A stretch of DNA of 64,000 nt from Lathyrus oleraceus (lineage: Eukaryota; Streptophyta; Magnoliopsida; Fabales; Fabaceae), in NCBI RefSeq assembly GCF_024323335.1, contig NC_066584.1:242075994-242139993 (forward strand), given 5' to 3'. The notes below the pieces were generated by a model. That model saw nothing but the letters and a program-made list of their open reading frames with translations, was not told the DNA's origin and did no database searches. Positions 1-12,933 of the stretch are shown here, piece after piece (positions within the stretch are counted from its first letter, which is position 1; each line of letters starts with the position of its first letter). The position numbers and the translations under genes are program-made.

Positions 1-506
1 TGGTCTGGATTAGGGAATAACACCAAGCCATAGATTAGCAATGCCAGGATGTCTTCAAAAGCACGGACATTCATAACTTTTAAGAATTCTTGGGCCTTAT
101 TTGTCAGGAATTTGGCAAGTAAACCCTTAACTCCACTCCTTGTTACCCAATTAGCTTCAATGTCGGACTTCGTCATGTGTAAAGCTGCGACAACTTCTTC
201 AGACTTCGGAACCTTTTCTAAACCACTGAACGGTAGTTGCTCAAGGATAGGTATGCCAAGCAGTCCGGAGAATTCTTCCAATGTGGGTACCAACTGATAA
301 TCTGGGAATGTGAAGCAATGATGTTTAGGGTCGAAGAACTGGAATAAAACTCTCATCATATCATCTTTGAACCCAGTGGTAACTAAATTGAGAAGAGAAC
401 CATGTCTCTTGATGAACTGCGCATGATCGGGAAGTTCTGACACTAAATCCTTGAGTTGAGGAGAGATTGCTACAAGATTAATCCGGATGGTCTTCCTGGG
501 AGCCAT
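1..506 (-). CDS. Ogre-type ORF1 protein, N-terminal part (runs off the left edge)
   Basis: An ATG at 506-504 opens 168 codons without a stop to the window edge. The product matches ORF1 of the large Ogre at 16662: both carry an FxFFDP/YDP...CFTF block, then PTLEE, GIPI and QLPFSGLE, then an LLIYGLVLFPN block near residue 160. ORF1 lies upstream of gag in Ogre retrotransposons and has no established function; homologues are often labelled plant mobile domain or DUF7745-like (from memory). Here it is intact as far as visible, unlike the copy at 16662. It reads away from the LTR at 1226-3562, as expected for the first ORF behind a 5' LTR. Confidence 0.85.
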   Translation of the reverse strand, partial: MAPRKTIRINLVAISPQLKDLVSELPDHAQFIKRHGSLLNLVTTGFKDDMMRVLFQFFDPKHHCFTFPDYQLVPTLEEFSGLLGIPILEQLPFSGLEKVPKSEEVVAALHMTKSDIEANWVTRSGVKGLLAKFLTNKAQEFLKVMNVRAFEDILALLIYGLVLFPNPD

Positions 507-1202
507 AGCTTTACAAAACAGAGCAAAGTTAAATCCCTAAGTCCTTGAAATGGTTAGTACAATGTTATGATGTCATGATGTTATGATGTTATGAGGTTAA
601 ATAAATAACAAGCACAAACAAGTCACACAACCATCATTCCTAAGTTTTGAGGCTTGCATGAGTTCCATAGGTAAGTACCCTCCCCACTGAAGTTTGGTTG
701 GTTCAATCTGTCCTAGAATAGTAACCGGGTTCTAAAAGGATCTCCAATCATTGACCTTCCTTCAAGTCCACTTCAGTGCAACACCAAGTGGTTGACCGAA
801 GCTTCCCTAAAGTCCAATCTCAAGGAGTGTAGTATCGAGTCTCAACCAACCCCAGTCGGAACCGAAGTCAGTTATCTCACTACTTTCTAATGGCCAGGAT
901 GAGTCAATTAGGGTTCTAAAGGTCTGGTTAATGCTTTAATGACACCACGCGGAAGCCAAATTTTTCCTCAAGTAACATGAGGAACATCAGGACAACCAAA
1001 GTGTCACATTAACCGTAGCCATCATTTTAACCATTCCAGTATACGCCGGATAGTCGCGATGATCTATTGCTACTTACCTAAGGTATACTAGATCCGGGTG
1101 TAGGATCTTTCACTCAAAAATACCCAAGCAATCCCTTAAAAGTAAATCAGACAATTTGGAATAAGTGATCTTGTTTTTAAGGTAACCTCTCTTTTTAGAG
1201 TA
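507..1202 (-). other. 5' untranslated leader of the left Ogre-like element
   Basis: This stretch lies between the primer-binding site and the ORF1 start on the minus strand. No long ORF is supported on either strand. A short repetitive patch of the TGTTATGA type lies at about 561-597. I see no other structure. Confidence 0.6.
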
Positions 1203-1221
1203 GTCCCCAGCAAGGTCGCCA
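1203..1221 (-). promoter_or_regulatory. Primer-binding site of the left Ogre-like element
   Basis: On the minus strand the sequence TGGCGACCTTGCTGGGGAC starts four bases inside the LTR end. It begins with the TGG that pairs with a tRNA CCA tail and resembles the PBS at 15743 (TGGCGACTCTGCTGGGGAT). Ogre elements are known for a tRNA-Arg-type primer; I could not verify the tRNA here. The middle differs from the other PBS (CCT for CTC). Confidence 0.75.
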
Positions 1222-2956
1222 GTTCTGTCATACGGTGAACTGACTTGGGGTGTTTTGCTTTTTATCGCAATGTCGCGGATAGCAAGAGTCGCCACCGACT
1301 TTTCTTTTATCCAATAAGGAAAGGTGGAAAAGAACAGGAAAGACCTCAAAAGATTTTGGGTTCGGGAGGTACATTATACAAAGGGAAGGTGTTAGCATCC
1401 TTTGTATCCATGGTTATCCATGGGCTCTTAATTGCTGGATCACTTATATTTTTGTCTGAGAAGTGTTGGTGAATTGTTTAAAAATGTTTCGAAAACAGAG
1501 TTCAACTTTGTAATGATTCTCGTATGAATGTATACAAAGTATTTATCTCGTTTGATTTTGGAAAACAGTTTAGAAAAATATAACTTGGTAATGATTCTAG
1601 TATGAATGTATACCAAGTGGTGATTTTCTAGGACTTGCAAAGTGTGAGGGTGGAAAATGTTTTAGGTTATGATCCAGTAATTGAGAGTTATACCTTCCTA
1701 AGGTCGTTATGGGCATTTCCTATCCTTGTGAGGGTAAAACTGTCCTTACTATTGAGAAGTAAGTAGTTTTATCCTTTGGATGTAAAAGGGTCATCGTAGG
1801 GTCATCGATAGGTCATTGAAGGCAACAGTTGTAAGGATACCTTAGCATTCGAAGGGACGATCATCATTTAACCGTAGGCTACACCGAAGGGTCATCGAGG
1901 GACAAAATCATATATTCGAAGGCAACATCCGAGGGACTATGATTTATTTTAAAGGGACATGATGATTTAATCGAGGGGTCTTTGCTAAGGGTATCCCCAC
2001 ATTCGCGGGACATGACCGTAATACCGTAATATCGTAAGGCAAAAGAGAGGTCCAAGATCACATATTTAAAGGTCATATTTTAAAGTCAATTAGGTGATTA
2101 GGATGAATCTCCACATTAAAAATCAATACATTAAAATTAATACATTAAAATTAATTAAGCAATTTAGGGTGGATCTTCATAAGGGTATCCCACAAATAAA
2201 GTGGAAGACCTAAACAGCAATCTTTTCCTGGGATATGTGAGCCTTTACAAAATTCAGCAAACGGGTTAGAATACCAATCAGGATGCAATCAAGAGTTGCA
2301 CCAAAGCAGTAATAGTATCAGGTAAACAGAGCATGGTTATGATAAAACAGGTCAGTTGGGCAAAGATCAAAACAGAGCGAAAAAACAACGGCATCCATTA
2401 CAACAATTCAAGGTATCCAGGCATACTTAAGTCCACATGCAAAACCTCAAATATATTTATGCATTCAATTATGGTATCACATGTGAATTCGGAACATAAA
2501 GCGGCGATAGTAACGCAAACCTGTTTGCAATTGAATTGCAATCTTGAATTGGCCGATCGGATCGAATTGAGCGGTGCCGCCGGCTTTTCCTTCAGGGTTT
2601 CCTTTAGGGTTACTTGGAATAAGTTAAACAGTAGTCCTGAACACTCCACCACAAGCCGGTAGGGTTTGTTCCTGGATTCTTCAACTAAACAACAAATTAA
2701 AACGAAGGAAATAAACTAGATCCTAACGTAAGGTTAGATCCGGTAAAAAGGTACACAATAGTTTCCGTTGTAGAAACTATTGTGCGAAAAGGAATTAACT
2801 AAATGCTAAAAGGAAATAGGAAATTGCAGGGAAATAGTGTAGAACTCGTAGGAAAAACGATGCCTAAGCTGCTGGAAAGGAAAATATGCAAAAGTGAAAA
2901 CGACAAAGAAAAAAAAATGTGGAAAAGCCTCTCTCCGCTTTAGGTTTTCAAAGTGG

Positions 2957-2965
2957 CTATTTATA
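2957..2965 (-). promoter_or_regulatory. LTR TATA box
   Basis: TATAAATAG on the minus strand, about 600 bp from the LTR start and about 140-235 bp downstream of the TGACG palindrome cluster. This is the expected place for the U3/R promoter. Confidence 0.65.
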
Positions 2966-3104
2966 TTGGTGTCATTAAGTAACTGCCTGCTGCCAAAAGG
3001 TCTTCAACGTGGCTAATTGCATGGCGTGGATATAGGGCCCAACACTCCTCAACGTCTCTTCAAGTCTCTGAGGCGTTGCTTGCGCCCAAAAAGTAGGGGG
3101 ATGG

Positions 3105-3191
3105 TGTGACGTTCGTCACACCATGTGTGACGTCCGTCACAGGGGTGTGCAAGGCGTGACGCTCGTCACAGCCTCTGTGACGCTCGTCACA
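3105..3191. promoter_or_regulatory. Cluster of four TGTGACG-NN-CGTCACA palindromes in the LTR U3
   Basis: Four 16-bp near-perfect palindromes lie at 3105-3120, 3126-3141, 3155-3170 (one base changed at the edge) and 3176-3191. Each contributes TGACG on both strands, the core bound by plant TGA-type bZIP factors in as-1 elements (known motif; binding is inferred). They lie upstream of the LTR TATA box. Confidence 0.7.
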
Positions 3192-3617
3192 GGTGCAACA
3201 CCGGTGTTGTACTTTGGGCTGGGCTTTGCTATTTGGTTCGTTTTCTCTCCTTTTTGCACCTCTTTTCCTCCATTTTTACTTGTGCTTCCAAATAAGCCAC
3301 CTGAGACAAATGGGAAGAAAATACCGCGTAATATCTAATAATATAAAGTGAACTGAAATAAATAATGATAAAATTTAATTGAATTAAGTCCTAAAATATG
3401 ACATAATTTCATGTTATCACTAGGCGAGCGTGTAGCGAACAGGCCAGTTTGGGTCATTCGTGAGCTGGGCCTTCGTTCCTTTAAGATCAGTGTCATAAAA
3501 ATGAGTCGGAGTGCCCTGAAAAATGCCTTGAAATATTAATGGGCAAATTTTGGGGTATGACATGCAGGAATGAAAATTCTTCCCCAAATATGGTTTAAAT
3601 ATTTATGGTTCTTTTTC

Positions 3618-5284
3618 AACTACTCAAAGATTTGATACACGAGAAGAGGTGATAAGGTGGATTAAAGAGGTTGGAATTCATAATAAAGTAATTGTTATTA
3701 TCACTCGTTTAGATACTGAAACAGACAAGAGAGGGAGAAGTAACAAATTAATATTTTATTGTGATAAAGGTGGGAAATACAAGGATACTGATAGTGGAAC
3801 CCAAAGTGCGGCCAAATAATATGGATGTTCATTTAAAATCAGGTCGACTCCGGCGAAAGATGGGTCTGGCTGGAAGGTTGATGTAAAATATGGAGTCCAT
3901 AACCATGGTTTACCTGATAGATTAGAAGGTCATTCATTTGTTGGTAGATTGACCACGTATAAGAAGTAACATGTCGTTGATTTGACAAAGAGACATGTTC
4001 CACCTAGACACATATTGTTTTCCTTGCAATACTGAGATCCATAGAATGTCACTCGGATCACACAAATATACAAGCATAAGAGTATGATAGAAAAAGAGAT
4101 AAGAGATCCTATAAATGAGATACAACATTTGTTTAAGCTTATTGAGGATGCAAGCTATGCGTATTGGAGTAGAAAAAGAGATGACTTGGAAGTTGTGAGA
4201 GAGATATTTTGGACTCATCCATATTCAATTAATTTGTTGAATATTTTTGCTATTGTGTTAGTTATTGGAAACACGTACAAGACAAATAAATATAGACAAC
4301 CTCTGTTTGAAATTATTGGCATGACATCAACCGAGTTGACTTTTGCTGTCGCATTTGCGTATATGGAGTCTGAGCAAACAGAGAATTTTTGCTGGGTGTT
4401 GGATAAGCTTAAGAAATTGTTTGTGAATAAATTTGCTATGTAGATTTTGAGAGATAGAGATCTTGAGAGATAGAGATCTTGCTTTGATGACAACAATTGA
4501 ACTTGTGTTTCCTAGATCGATTAATTTGCTATGTAGATTTCACATTAACAAAAATGTTGATGCAAAATGCAAGCAATATGTGGTGAATGACATGCAAAAG
4601 ATGATCGATACATTATGGATGAAAGTTATTTGGGTTAGTGATGAGGTTGAGTATGATCAACACAACTTGAGCATACATGTGTTGATTTTAGTTGATTTAT
4701 TAATTATGTAAAAGATACATGGTTGACTTAACATAGACAGAGATTTGTTGAAATATGGATTAATCGAGTGCAACATTTGGGTAACACGACAACTAATCGG
4801 TATGTGTTATATTTTTTACTATGTGTCATTTTTAATATTTTCAATATGTATTATTTTTAGGGTTGAATCTGCTCATTGGAAGTTATGAATAACAACTTGA
4901 GGTTGCAACTGGACAACATTAGAGCTTCTTTTCAAAAAAATTTAAAAAGTTGAGCACGCACACATAAGTCCATTTAATGGTAATCTGTATGGTTCAATGT
5001 CTCGAGCTGCTTTGAGACGTATTGTTGAAGAGTTATTGAGAGTTGACTATATTGGAACCAACAGGCAAATGTGTGGTTGTACTCTTAGAACATCTTATGG
5101 GTTACCTTGTTCTTGTGAGTTAGGAAGATACACACTTGATGGTATACCGATACCAATAGATGTTGTTCATGTTTATTGGAGAAAACTAAGTATGAAAGTT
5201 GAGTTAGAGGTAGATTTAGATGATGGATCAGAGGTGGATATGAATTGTGCAATAGATGAATTATGGAATTTTTATATAATCTAA
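3618..5284 (+). pseudogene. MULE/FAR1-type transposase pseudogene
   Basis: Broken frames recover a Mutator-like transposase. A FAR1-type DNA-binding part (about 3618-3960) carries GSGWKVDVKYGVHNHGL. The MULE core (4084-4440) has NTYKTNKYRQPLFEIIGMTS and FAVAFAYMESEQTENFCWVLDKLK. A DRDLALM...NLLCRFHINKNV block follows (4465-4590). A SWIM-type zinc-finger segment (CGCTLRTSYGLPCSCEL) lies near 5080. The usual Asp before STYKTNKYR is replaced (IGNTYKTNKYR), so a catalytic residue is gone. There are several stops, and a 16-bp tandem duplication at 4449-4480 shifts the frame. I did not find terminal inverted repeats. An exapted FAR1-like gene is possible, but the damage argues for a dead transposon. 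Confidence 0.8.
4449..4480. repeat. 16-bp tandem duplication inside the transposase
   Basis: GAGAGATAGAGATCTT occurs twice in direct succession (4449-4464 and 4465-4480). Sixteen is not a multiple of three, so the DRDLALM block is pushed out of frame. Confidence 0.9.
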
Positions 5285-5286
5285 TA

Positions 5287-5340
<54 letters not shown>

Positions 5341-5427
5341 TATATATATTTAGAGGTAGATTTAGATGATGTATCAGAGGTGGATATGAATTGTGCAATA
5401 GATGAATTGTGGAATTTTTATATAATC

Positions 5428-5428
<1 letters not shown>
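5206..5428. repeat. 77-bp duplication of the transposase 3' end, separated by an AT microsatellite
   Basis: 5206-5282 recurs at 5352-5428 with two visible substitutions. The 69-bp spacer is almost pure AT repeat, and a second AT tract follows the second copy, so the unit is sequence plus AT tract (146-bp period). Confidence 0.85.
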
Positions 5429-5472
<44 letters not shown>

Positions 5473-5537
5473 TTATATATATATATATATATAATATATA
5501 TATAAATATATATATATAATATATATTATATATATTG
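5283..5537. repeat. AT microsatellites around the duplicated transposase tail
   Basis: Two long, slightly interrupted (AT)n tracts (about 5283-5351 and 5430-5535). Open frames through them on both strands encode only Ile-Tyr runs and are not genes. Confidence 0.9.
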
Positions 5538-5810
5538 TTTTCACTCACTTAAATGTTTGATTTTAATTAGATAATATTTTTATTTTCTTTTATTTAAATA
5601 AAGTCCCAATAATAATTAAATAATAATTCAATTATATAATATTTATAAAATATCCACTTTCTATTTAATCTTATAATTTCTTAATTATTCTAAATTAAAT
5701 AATTATATTTTATTTCTCCGCCTTAATATTTTATATTCCTATTATTTATAAAATTACTAAAATACACTCAACCCCATAAAACACATGAGATAACAAATAA
5801 CAATCAAACA

Positions 5811-5861
<51 letters not shown>

Positions 5862-5905
5862 TATTATATATATATATATTATATATATAAAAATAAAGTC
5901 GAGGT
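5538..5905 (-). repeat. Possible inverted LTR edge (TGTAACACC) with AT-rich U3-like DNA
   Basis: AT-rich DNA without a gene. Read on the minus strand from 5905 it begins TGTAACACCTCGAC, the kind of start shown by the Tekay-type solo LTR at 22273. An AT microsatellite lies at about 5813-5890. It could be the 5' tip of an LTR in reverse or the 3' tip of one in the plus sense. No partner end or target duplication was found. Confidence 0.35.
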
Positions 5906-6057
5906 GTTACACATAATAGATTATTCCAAATTTTGATTCATAAAGAGTGGTAACTTGTCCTTGTTCACACAACGCGAAGGAAATGTTAGTGTTATTTGAC
6001 TTGCTAATTAGGAGTCTCGCTTATTTTAGAATTGAGTGTTTTTTAGTTGACCATCTT

Positions 6058-8459
<2,402 letters not shown>

Positions 8460-8463
8460 TAGT

Positions 8464-8479
8464 TGGTATCAGAGCAGGT
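8464..8479 (+). promoter_or_regulatory. Primer-binding site, initiator tRNA-Met type
   Basis: TGGTATCAGAGCAGGT begins four bases after the LTR end. TGGTATCAGAGC is the common plant PBS complementary to the 3' end of initiator tRNA-Met. Confidence 0.85.
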
Positions 8480-9405
<926 letters not shown>

Positions 9406-9634
9406 TGAAGGAGAAGAGCGATCCAAAACACAACGGAATTTAAAAAATTTCTCCATTAGTGATCCTTACGAATGGGCATGATCAGTGATAAAATTGTTAC
9501 CTCTTGTGGCGATTGAAACCTTTGACGCAGATCTACGGAGCGATCACAAATGTTGAATGGTGACAACGCCTCTACTCAGTCCACACGAACGAATTCCTTC
9601 AATCTCAGTACTAGCTGCTACGAATGAAGGCTTT

Positions 9635-9707
<73 letters not shown>
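9635..9707. repeat. Expanded GA microsatellite in the copia 3' LTR
   Basis: About 73 bp of GA with one GG interruption. The matching tract in the 5' LTR (46411-46428) is about 18 bp. Confidence 0.95.
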
Positions 9708-9710
<3 letters not shown>

Positions 9711-9748
9711 GAAATTACAACTGCACAAATGCTTCTGCACAAGGGTTC

Positions 9749-9756
9749 TATTTATA
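9749..9756 (-). promoter_or_regulatory. Copia LTR TATA box
   Basis: TATAAATA on the minus strand, conserved in the partner LTR at 46477-46470. Confidence 0.6.
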
Positions 9757-10806
9757 GAACCACTTGTGTGGGCTGTAAGCTAAAAAGCCCACTTAAGTGT
9801 ATGTGGCCCATATCTTATGATATGTCAAAATCACTTAAGCGTGTGGTACCTTACCCTATTTCGCATTCTACTTAAGTACACCGTACCTTACGATGTTCTA
9901 TAATTCAGTTAAGTGAATCGTACCTTACAGTGTTCTTTAGTTATTCTATCTCTCATCAATCAGTCCTTTTGTGTGTGACCCTGTAGGTTTTTGCGACATT
10001 AGCAATTATATTAAATCACGTATTTAATATAATAAACACTGAGAGGTATCTAGCAACACATCACTGCTACCCAAGACACGAAAGTGTCATGTGATCTGAC
10101 AAATCCTTTTGTGATAATACTTATGTGTATAATTACCCTTTTTCCCTTATGTCTATATTGAACACAAGGCATAGACTGTGTCATCCTTGTCCAGTTCAAT
10201 ATTGGACCCGTAGACATTTATCCTATTACGTAGGATGGGCGAATTCCATCTAGGTCACTCATGTCCCTCAGCATGCTTCGTGGAGTACCCATCAACAGTC
10301 TTTATGGTCATCCAGTTACGGATAATGTTTGATCAGCAATAAGACACTCGACTCTACATCTAGGGTCCATAGTGGTTTCAGGTCGAAGGGTGGCATACAC
10401 CATTATCACCATGAGAATAACTTATGACACTTTTCATAGCATTATATATAGTATTCTCATAGCGGGTCAATCCAGTATAAATATTACTCTTAATATTCAT
10501 ACCTATGTTTAAGACTTGATAACTCCTTATCCATGATCCATGAGATGTGATCATCAGTCTATATACATAATAGTCTTAATGCTTTAATGTTATCCCACTT
10601 CACAATAAAGCTCGACTATGGATACTTTAAGAATAGTGTCCTTATGTTTAATGTGATCTCATGATTAAGTCACACTTGATACATTAAACAGACTATCTAT
10701 TCTAAGGACTTTATTAGACAAACATAATAAAGAAAAAGTCTTTTATTATTAATAAATAATTCGATACAAGTACCAAAAGTATTGGCCTCTAGGGATTACA
10801 CCAACA

Positions 10807-10819
10807 ATCTCCCACTAGC
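10807..10819 (-). promoter_or_regulatory. Copia polypurine tract
   Basis: GCTAGTGGGAGAT on the minus strand directly abuts the LTR start TGTTGG. This purine-rich run primes plus-strand synthesis in copia elements. Confidence 0.75.
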
Positions 10820-10835
10820 ACTAGAGCCAATCGTG

Positions 10836-10840
10836 CATAC
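10836..10840. other. Target-site duplication CATAC, left copy
   Basis: CATAC precedes TGTAAGACCC and recurs at 40518-40522 right after the LTR end GCTACA. It proves one insertion event spanning 10841-40517, into the 3' end of the copia pol. Confidence 0.95.
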
Positions 10841-12358
10841 TGTAAGACCCTAATTTTGACCCTAAGATCCCTCATGGCATCATATCATTGCTCATTTGCA
10901 TTTGCCTCAAGGATCATAGCATCTTGGCTCCTTAACCCTTGGGTTGGGACTTGTGTGAGTTGGCTTGAGACCACCAAGCATGCTTGAATTGTATATTATT
11001 GCTTTTCTTATTTTGTTTACTAACCAAAAGCACAAACATATGTCACTAACTTTGTTTGTTTTGAAGCTCAAGCAAGCATGTGATCCAAGGCTCCTAGGAG
11101 GCCCCCATACTCATTGATGTGGCCAGATGAAGTTGAAAGCAAGCATGACAATGGTTCCAAAAGCTCTCAATCATCATATATGCCTCCCAAGTATCTCAAT
11201 TTGTCAATTTGATCAAGATAAACCAAAGGGCTTGAGGATTGTTTCCCAAGGAAACCCTAATTCAAATATGCATTGACTGTGCCTTGCTCATGAAGCAACC
11301 TCAACCCATGATCAAATACAATAAAGGGAAGTTATTTCATTCATCATTTTATGCATATATGTGCCTATTTGAGTATCCTTAATCATCAATTCATTAAGAT
11401 TTGAAGTTTGGACTTGAGAAGTTGGTCAGTCAATTCATCTAACTATTTTGAAATCCACTGAGACCTAACTTTTGATGTGTTTGTCAAATGAAAATGACCC
11501 CAAGAGAAAACATGTTATTAAGAACCATATGAACAACTTTAATGTTCATCAAAAATTTATTTGAAACTTGGAAGGTCATCGTTCATTTAAAAACATTATA
11601 GGTCATTTTAACCGAAACCCTAAGTTTGAGTCAATTTCCCAAGGACCTAACTCACTCATTTTTTATGATTTTAAGGTGGGATTAAATGAATTGGAAAGTT
11701 TAAGATGTATACTTAAAATTTTATGTTGGACAAAATCTCATAATCATAAAAGAAACACATGTGATAATATAAAACATTATAGGTCACTTTGGACCAAAGT
11801 CATTGAAATGTGAAAAAGTCCAACTTCAGATGCCCATAAATTTCTCATAAAAAATACAAATGATTTAAAATTTAAGTCCAAATTTATTGTCTTGAAAATA
11901 TCTACAACTTTTATGTTGAAGGTTTTGTCATTTGAGGCTTTCATAATTGAAGCAGAAGGGATTGAAGTTGGTCATTTTGGCAAAATTCTCATACACATGT
12001 TTTGCACCTTGAACTTCATGATCAGTTTTCAATAATTTCCCAACACCAAATGGATTTTTGTTCAACATAACATTTGTTCCTCATGTCAATACCTTTCTAA
12101 CCATTACCCACATGGCTATGTTTCAATTTGGAAAATGGTATTTTCGAAGAGGAGAAGATTTGTGTTCAATTATGCATAACATGATTAAATTGCTTGCACA
12201 CCACATTGCCTTGCCATGTACACGTCCAATTTCATTTGTTTCATCATCAGCATGCAAAACCAATCAAGTTTGGGCCTCCCATGCGCATGTACAGGCCCAT
12301 GCATGGAGGACCCAAGCTCATGCACACACAGATTTGCATTGCTTGCATCATGCTTGGC

Positions 12359-12366
12359 TATAAATA
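12359..12366 (+). promoter_or_regulatory. Ogre LTR TATA box
   Basis: TATAAATA follows CTTGGC and precedes GAAGC. It is conserved at the same place in the 3' LTR (37142-37149) and in the inverted copies (31482-31475, 52374-52367, 55342-55335). The CATGCATG motif about 60 bp upstream is conserved too. Confidence 0.75.
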
Positions 12367-12805
12367 GAAGCTCCATTCCTCCTCAAAATCCAACCTCAAG
12401 GAACCTAAACTGCTGCACAATTGAATCCCTAACCTTCACTCAAAGGAATTTTGATTTTCTCTTTCAATTTTCAAGCTCAGATTTCAACTTCATTGGTTGA
12501 TCTCTGAACTTCAATTCCTTAGCCTAGCTTCTTTTCCATTTCAAGAACACACTGCATCAAAGAATTGGAGTGGATCAAGCCTTGTAAAGCTGTACTTCAA
12601 AGGTTGTTGTTCAAACTTTTTTGATTCAAAACTCCTTGGATACTGACCATTTCTTGTGTTTGTTGGTACCTCTAAAGTCCTCATGTGAGAGGCAATTGAT
12701 CTGTGCATTTAATTTCATGAATTGAGCAAACTCAGATTGAACACCATAAAGTTCTATCTCAGATTTCTCCTTCTATGAGAGTCTAGAGTAGAAACTAAGG
12801 TTAAA

Positions 12806-12933
12806 AGGGTGATGTACATCACCCCAACTTTCTAATGATATAAGGATCGTGCAAAATAATGAAGGTTTGAAAACCTGCAAATTCTGGCCGGACGGTGAGT
12901 CTCACCGGAGAAGACGGTGGTTTCCACCACCGT
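12806..12933. promoter_or_regulatory. Two conserved palindromes in the transcribed part of the Ogre LTR
   Basis: 12806-12825 is AGGGTGATGTACATCACCCC (perfect GGGGTGATGTACATCACCCC in three other copies). 12912-12933 has arms GACGGTGGT/CCACCACCGTC around a TTT. Both lie about 450-570 bp downstream of the TATA box and recur in every copy of this LTR in the window. Confidence 0.7.

Larger units (their letters stand above)
1226..3562 (-). repeat. 5' LTR of the left Ogre-like element (2,337 bp)
   Basis: Read on the minus strand the LTR starts TGTCATACCCC at 3562 and ends GTATGACA at 1226, so TGTCATAC/GTATGACA forms an 8-bp perfect terminal inverted repeat. The PBS follows four bases later. The same start follows a PPT at 46784, confirming it as an LTR edge. 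Inside are a TATAAATAG box (2965-2957, minus) and four TGTGACG-type palindromes upstream of it (3105-3191). No second LTR of this copy is in the window. Confidence 0.85.
9406..10806 (-). repeat. 3' LTR of the copia element (1,401 bp)
   Basis: Minus-strand start TGTTGGTGTAATCCC at 10806; end at 9406 (CTCCTTCA). The R-U5 part (9406 to about 9760) aligns with 46179-46480. A TATAAATA box lies at 9756-9749 (minus). A (GA)n tract at about 9635-9707 is much longer than in the other LTR. The stretch 9760-10800 is U3 and holds no gene. Confidence 0.9.

Noticed and set aside
2333..2662. Overlapping ORFs on both strands within the left LTR
   Set aside because: LTR body; no recognisable protein on either strand.
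5261..5548. ORFs of Ile-Tyr or Ser-Leu/Arg-Glu runs over AT and GA tracts (also 5947-6348, 8653-9054, 9557-9875)
   Set aside because: They are translations of microsatellites, with no conserved domain and no codon structure.
8464..8479. tRNA gene at the primer-binding sites
   Set aside because: Only the 3'-end complement is present and no cloverleaf can be drawn; these are PBSs.
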